Shown one piece after another: positions 59,851 to 64,000 of a stretch of DNA of 64,000 nucleotides; the first letter of the stretch is position 1, and the number at the start of each line of letters is the position of its first letter. The position numbers were made by a program, and so were the translations under genes. The DNA comes from Diphasiastrum complanatum. Its lineage: Eukaryota; Streptophyta; Lycopodiopsida; Lycopodiales; Lycopodiaceae. The notes under the pieces were generated by a model. That model was not told where the DNA came from, ran no database searches, and saw only the letters and a program-made list of their open reading frames with translations. Location of the stretch: the NCBI GenBank assembly GCA_029204225.1, contig CM055106.1, positions 38,777,827 through 38,841,826 on the forward strand, in the 5' to 3' direction.

Positions 59851-60881
59851 CTCGCCAAACATTATGATCTTTCATAAAGCATTCGAATTTGTGAAAAGTA
59901 TAGTACTAAGGACCATAAATGGATCTTTGAATGATCCACAAGGTTGATTTGTGCTTGTTAAACAATCTATCAGATACTAGTCATCAAAAAATAAGATCTA
60001 GTTTAGCAACTGGATAGAAAACAAGTAGAGACAATCAAATCATTGATCATAAACTGAAATCCAACTTCACACGTGTGAAAATGAGGCTGTAGTACGGCCT
60101 GTAGACAAAGTTTAAAGTGTCCCGAAGCTTAGTTACATTGGAATCAATCACAATCACCATACATAGAGAGAAAATCCGAGTTACTCCTTGAGGCTCCAAA
60201 AAGTTTCTATCTACTCACTATGGAGATGGGAATGCATAGTAAAAGACACTTCCTTTGCAAAGTTAGGTGAAAATCCAGCATGTAATAAGGAAGTAGACTC
60301 AACTTTCTTGACCTAATGTGGAAACCCCAGCCTAGATCCCAAGAGTCATGCTTGGTAGGTGCATGGTAGGTACAAATCTCATCATAAATCAAGGTCTAGA
60401 TCCTACAAAGTCGGAATCACTACCAAATGGAGACACCCACTCCTCTTGACTCGTGGTAACCTACATTAGGTGTCGATTGACAAGTGGCACTTTGGCCATT
60501 CAAGTGTCTAGCAAAAAATATTGACAAAATATACAATATTCTACATGGGTAGATTTGCCAATGTAGGCAATTTTTCACAAACTTCATAAGAAAAGAAAGA
60601 TCCTCATCATACAATGGAAAACTATCGTTGACGGGCGATGGCGGACGATCTAGGTGGTGGCCGATGATTTGGAAATTCAGTATATCGTTGTAGTGGGTTT
60701 CTTTCCTTGCCTAACCTGAATCCAAGATCTAGTCAATCTAGCATCAAAGAGACAGAGTTAATTGTCACGCAGAGGTTTGTTGCCATGAGAGCGATAGTAT
60801 AGTTCAGATTTCAACACGAATGGAGGCTCTAACACTAACATCCATTAACACTACATCCATTAACTCTACTTCCGTAACAAT
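59851..60881. other. AT-rich spacer, no recognised gene
   Basis: Only short frames of about 60 codons without domains (for example near 60207 and 60420 on the minus strand). Confidence 0.5.
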
Positions 60882-61418
60882 GATAGAAACTTACTCTTCT
60901 CTCTCTCCTTTTCTCTCTCACAAAAAGCATAAGAAATAGCAATCCCAATAATGATCAAATCCAACAATTAGCAAATACAAAGAAAGCATGAAAAATGGAG
61001 GAAAAGAGAGGAAGAGCAGGGACATTCATCAATTCATTTCTAAAGAGAACCAATCTGCTTTATTGAAATGAGGAAATGAACATCAGGAGCAACTCGAGTT
61101 GCTCCCTTTTTATAGTAGAGAGGAGGACCCTGGCCTTTGAATCCTATTGGTCCAATCTTGCCTCTCTTTTTATTCAAATTTAAAAAAGTGTGGGAACCAT
61201 CAAAATTGGAGAGAAACCCAAATTCATTCACTAACTTGACATTTAGGCCCTGCGACATTAAAAGTCCTGCAAAAAGGCCTAAAGTTTTTTAGTAACTTTT
61301 AACTAATCAATCAAATAACTATGTGATCATTGGGTTGGACTTACACACGCAGGGTGCCGAATCTCTCTCACTTATTAACTAGGGTTAGGGTTGCCTTAGG
61401 ATCCGCAAACCCTCCAAC
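60882..61418 (-). repeat. Probable LTR (minus orientation)
   Basis: Read on the minus strand it starts TGTTGGAGGG right after a G-rich tract (tttggtgggggatac), as a 3' LTR after a polypurine site would. It has ctataaaaaggga near 61120 and caataaagcag near 61065, spaced as promoter and polyadenylation signals. The end near 60882 (...tatca) is a guess. No second copy is seen. Confidence 0.5.
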
Positions 61419-61648
61419 AGTATCCCCCACCAAAACTGGTGGCGGTCCCACGACACCTGCAATATGTAGTTACTGGGGACTTTTATTCGCTTCGCGCCCA
61501 ATCTTAATTAAATGATACTGCACCTTCTCCATAAAGTCGAGGCATGCAGTATTGAGATCCAAATGGTGTGGCAGGAAACAACGGTGGGCTCCGACAATCC
61601 ATTTGGAAGTTGTCCATGAGGTAAAGCGGGATTCCCAAGAGCCTCCCA

Positions 61649-62173
61649 TCATAGCCGCACGAAATTAGAGACGAGCAATCGCAGCTGATCTTTGATTTGC
61701 TCTGAGGCCATCGGGTTATTTGGATCGAATGCCAGGGGAGGAAGGCAATCATCCCATTTGGTTGCCACTGACGCCAACAGAGTTAGATCTTTAGCAAACA
61801 TTGCTGATTGTCGCACCATTGGATCTGGAGAGTGGACATACTCTCTCTGATATGCTTGTAAAGCAAGGTGGAAGTCCACTGAAATGGTCCAGTTGTAAGA
61901 CTGATGGATGATTTGCCAAATGGGCATATGGATGGTGATCTTGTCCATAGCCAACCCCAAATCTTTCCATTTATTTCTTCGTGGCATTGGCACGTAATAG
62001 AGATCTACCCGCAACTGGCGAGGGCTGGCGACGTAACTCATAATTGATTCCGAAGTTTTTTCAAAAATCGTGATTCTCCATGCTGGCTGCTCTCCCAGTG
62101 CAGGTATTTTGTCCAACTCTTTGCAGGCCTCGATCTCGGAGGTCTTAAATTTTAGAACCCATCCACCACTCAT
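61649..62173 (-). CDS. Unassigned 174-codon ORF
   Basis: An uninterrupted frame with ordinary protein composition, containing PRQLRVDLYYVPMPRRNKW and IWQIIHQSYNWTISVDFHLAL. I recognise no family. It lies between the LTR-like sequence and the mosaic repeat next to Helitron copy 2, all on the same strand. It may be the C-terminal part of a non-autonomous element protein whose upstream part is the frame 62681-62145 (which it overlaps in another frame), or a captured host gene piece. The start at 62173 is arbitrary, since it falls in the repeat. Confidence 0.4.
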   Translation of the reverse strand: MSGGWVLKFKTSEIEACKELDKIPALGEQPAWRITIFEKTSESIMSYVASPRQLRVDLYYVPMPRRNKWKDLGLAMDKITIHMPIWQIIHQSYNWTISVDFHLALQAYQREYVHSPDPMVRQSAMFAKDLTLLASVATKWDDCLPPLAFDPNNPMASEQIKDQLRLLVSNFVRL

Positions 62174-62415
62174 GCGGATGTTGCTTTAAGAAGGTCTGGA
62201 TCTGGTCCTCTATGCTAATGGGCCTTTTGAATAGAGGTCTTGTCCTTGATGAGGATGGACCCGCTTGTAGAATATGCCCACAGAGGCGGTGTGCCTTTCG
62301 AATATCACTCGAGGACTCATGCGGATGTTGCTTTAAGAAGGTCTGGATTTGGTCCTCTACGTTGATGGGCCATCTAAATAGAGGTCTTGTCCTTGATGAG
62401 GATGGACCCCTTGTA
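62168..62415. repeat. 147-bp offset tandem duplication enclosing a 41-bp GRAS gene fragment
   Basis: Units of about 102 bp at 62168-62269 and 62315-62415 (both starting actcatgcggatgttgc) are nearly identical. On the minus strand each encodes SRTRPLF...EDQIQTFLKQHPHE. Between them, 62270-62310 matches GRAS pseudogene bases 49658-49698 at 40 of 41 positions. The difference gives Tyr (tat) here against Phe (ttt) in the pseudogene; Tyr is usual in GRAS proteins, so the source was a better-preserved paralogue. Confidence 0.9.
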
Positions 62416-62655
62416 CTGCCGGTATGGTTGGCGATTGATCTGTTATATCTGGAGCTCCCCCCTGGTCTTGCAGTTCTTTGACCTTTATGGTCTGAGTTGA
62501 AAACGATATGTGCAAGCCGCCTCTTGATGATTCGTGGGAATACTTTGATAGGAATTCGTTGATTCTCTTCTCCACAGACTTGGGCCTTCAGAAGGTCTGG
62601 CTGGCAGATATCGTGCACGAACCTCTGAATGATGTGTCTTGGCTTTGGCTGGTAT

Positions 62656-64000
62656 CTGATGCACATAAGCTTCTCTAGCATGTTTCTGCGTTGTAATAAA
62701 GGTGCTCATTGTGTAGCTGTTGAGGAAGCCGTCAGGAGTCAATTTACGTGTGATGAATATGTGTTCTCGTTTGGTACACCGCGACAACATCACATAGGTT
62801 AGGCCTGGCAAAATGTTTTTTGAATGTCAAGAATGGCAGTGCCATGGATCGTTGTGCCTTGGGATTTATGGGCTGTGATGGCATACGCCAATGTCAGTGG
62901 GAAGGTACATTTGTAGTAGGTCTTGAATCATATCTAATTTTGCACACTGTGGATGGAGAAACTTTTATTTTTCTATTGGTTGCATCAAGTTTAATCGAAA
63001 TCGAGTCTATTTCCTTGGCATTTTTTGACCACACGAAGTCTTCGATTATTCCAGTTGCTCCATTCACAACTCCATTTTTGGTATTTCTAAATTTGCAAGA
63101 ATCATGACCTTTGCGTTCTTCGCAATTTCTTCCAATTGATGGAATGTACAATCTTCAAGCCATGATTTCAATTCTGTCTTGTCTGCTGCATTTGTTTTCA
63201 GGGGCACTTTTGTAATGTCATTTTCTTGAAAGATTTTTTGCAAGAGTTGGTCTTGTAGAACAATTTGTGTGGTCAACGTATTGTTGATCTCTTGCGATGT
63301 TGGTTCTCAAAATCTTATTGTGTTAAAAAATGATAGATACAAGATGTCAGATGAATGTCTAATTAAGTAACTCAAATGCATTTGAATGGCCATTTTCCAA
63401 TAGGTGGATGTTGAAATGTGACATATGGAGCATAGATTTTATGCTCGATGTTTGCATATTGCTGGCAATTGTGCGTGATCACCGACTAATAATAGAATAT
63501 AATTTTTAAAAGGCGCATTGCATGCATTGGATTTTATTTGGTTTATTTGAAGCACAACAAGATGCAAGGTCTGTGCGGTCATCATGGACATCTCATCGAT
63601 AACAATAAAGTGAGTGGCAAGTATTTTTTTGAAACGTATATCAGTTGGCATTAAATTTTGTATATATAAGCCATTGACGAGGATGGAAAACATGTGCATT
63701 GTTGTTGCACATTTGCTAAGTCTTGATGCAGTGGCACCAGTAGTAGCACAAAGCAGTACAGATCTATTCGCTTTCTCAAGCAAGTATGCTATATGCTTTA
63801 TCAAATGTATTTTCCCACTACCAGGCGTACCTGAAAGCACAAAAATATCCGAAGTTTCTGATATCAAAAGTGAGTAGATATTTTCCTTCTCAATTGTCAA
63901 TGACGTGTTTCCAAAAGGTCCAAATTCGTGTAAAACACCCAATGCATCCTTGGTATCTTTCGCCAAAGGTGTCACATTGTTGTCTGCTTGTTCAGATACA
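62656..64000 (-). pseudogene. Helitron helicase, copy 2, running off the window
   Basis: Bases 62731-64000 match 52470-53738 at roughly 99 percent by eye. Helicase motifs from Walker A (GTPGSGKIH, about 63820) to GLTYVMLSRC (about 62800) are present, with the same frame damage in the middle as copy 1. On its left it lacks 492 bp relative to copy 1 (51979-52470), joined at a CGT shared by both ends. This removes the helicase stop, exon 1 and part of exon 2 of the GIY-YIG gene, and fuses the helicase end in frame to the rest of exon 2 (GFLNSYTMSTFITTQKHARE). Similarity to copy 1 ends at 62656, where the mosaic begins. Confidence 0.93.

Overview
The window looks like repeat-rich nuclear DNA of a land plant with a large genome. 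The signs are Ty1/copia and Ty3/gypsy LTR elements with plant-type primer sites (initiator-Met and Asp tRNA), a plant-type LINE whose ORF1 resembles DUF4283 proteins, a broken GRAS transcription-factor gene, Helitrons, and GT-AG introns. The intact single-domain DJ-1/PfpI gene and an RT with a restriction-like nuclease tail would suit a fern, lycophyte or bryophyte better than a flowering plant. That placement is inference. I see no rRNA, tRNA, CRISPR or bacterial operon.

Layout. 1-9.3 kb: arm of a long inverted repeat with a gag relic, a copia-type LTR end with primer site, microsatellites, and a minisatellite with higher-order structure. 9.3-10.3 kb: a three-exon DJ-1/PfpI gene, the only intact ordinary gene. 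10.8-16.0 kb: complete non-autonomous LTR element A (LTRs of about 920 bp, GGAAG target duplication, a single gag-protease ORF). 17.9-22.1 kb: a copia gag/protease relic and a LINE truncated within its RT. 22.1-28.7 kb: a decayed copia element with a good 3' LTR, lying in a second copia relic. 28.75-34.2 kb: 5' end of a Tat/Athila-like element whose gag region is tandemly duplicated (1,861-bp unit). 35.9-36.6 kb: minus-strand copia integrase relic. 36.9-42.1 kb: element B, an inverted copy of A (CTGCC target duplication, one nonsense codon), set in a GC-rich LTR-like sequence. 45.2-48.4 kb: minus-strand non-LTR retroelement with RT and a C-terminal nuclease-like domain. 49.2-50.3 kb: GRAS pseudogene. 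50.8-56.2 kb: minus-strand Helitron (HUH Rep, Pif1-type helicase) followed by a five-exon gene ending in a GIY-YIG nuclease domain. 56.2-57.3 kb: the other inverted-repeat arm. 57.3-59.9 kb: an unrecognised decayed multi-exon gene. 60.9-62.7 kb: LTR-like and mosaic sequence carrying a 41-bp piece of a GRAS gene between tandem repeats. 62.7-64.0 kb: a second Helitron helicase copy running off the window.

Apart from the DJ-1-like gene, nearly all coding sequence is mobile-element protein or gene fragments. Four observations deserve most attention. (1) The GIY-YIG gene sits just downstream of the Helitron helicase, and part of it is duplicated with the helicase in copy 2. (2) Elements A and B share a leader of five repeated stem-loop motifs. 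(3) The Tat-like element has its own leader of complementary motifs, with a near-palindrome at the start of its tandem duplication. (4) A GRAS fragment is embedded beside the second Helitron copy.
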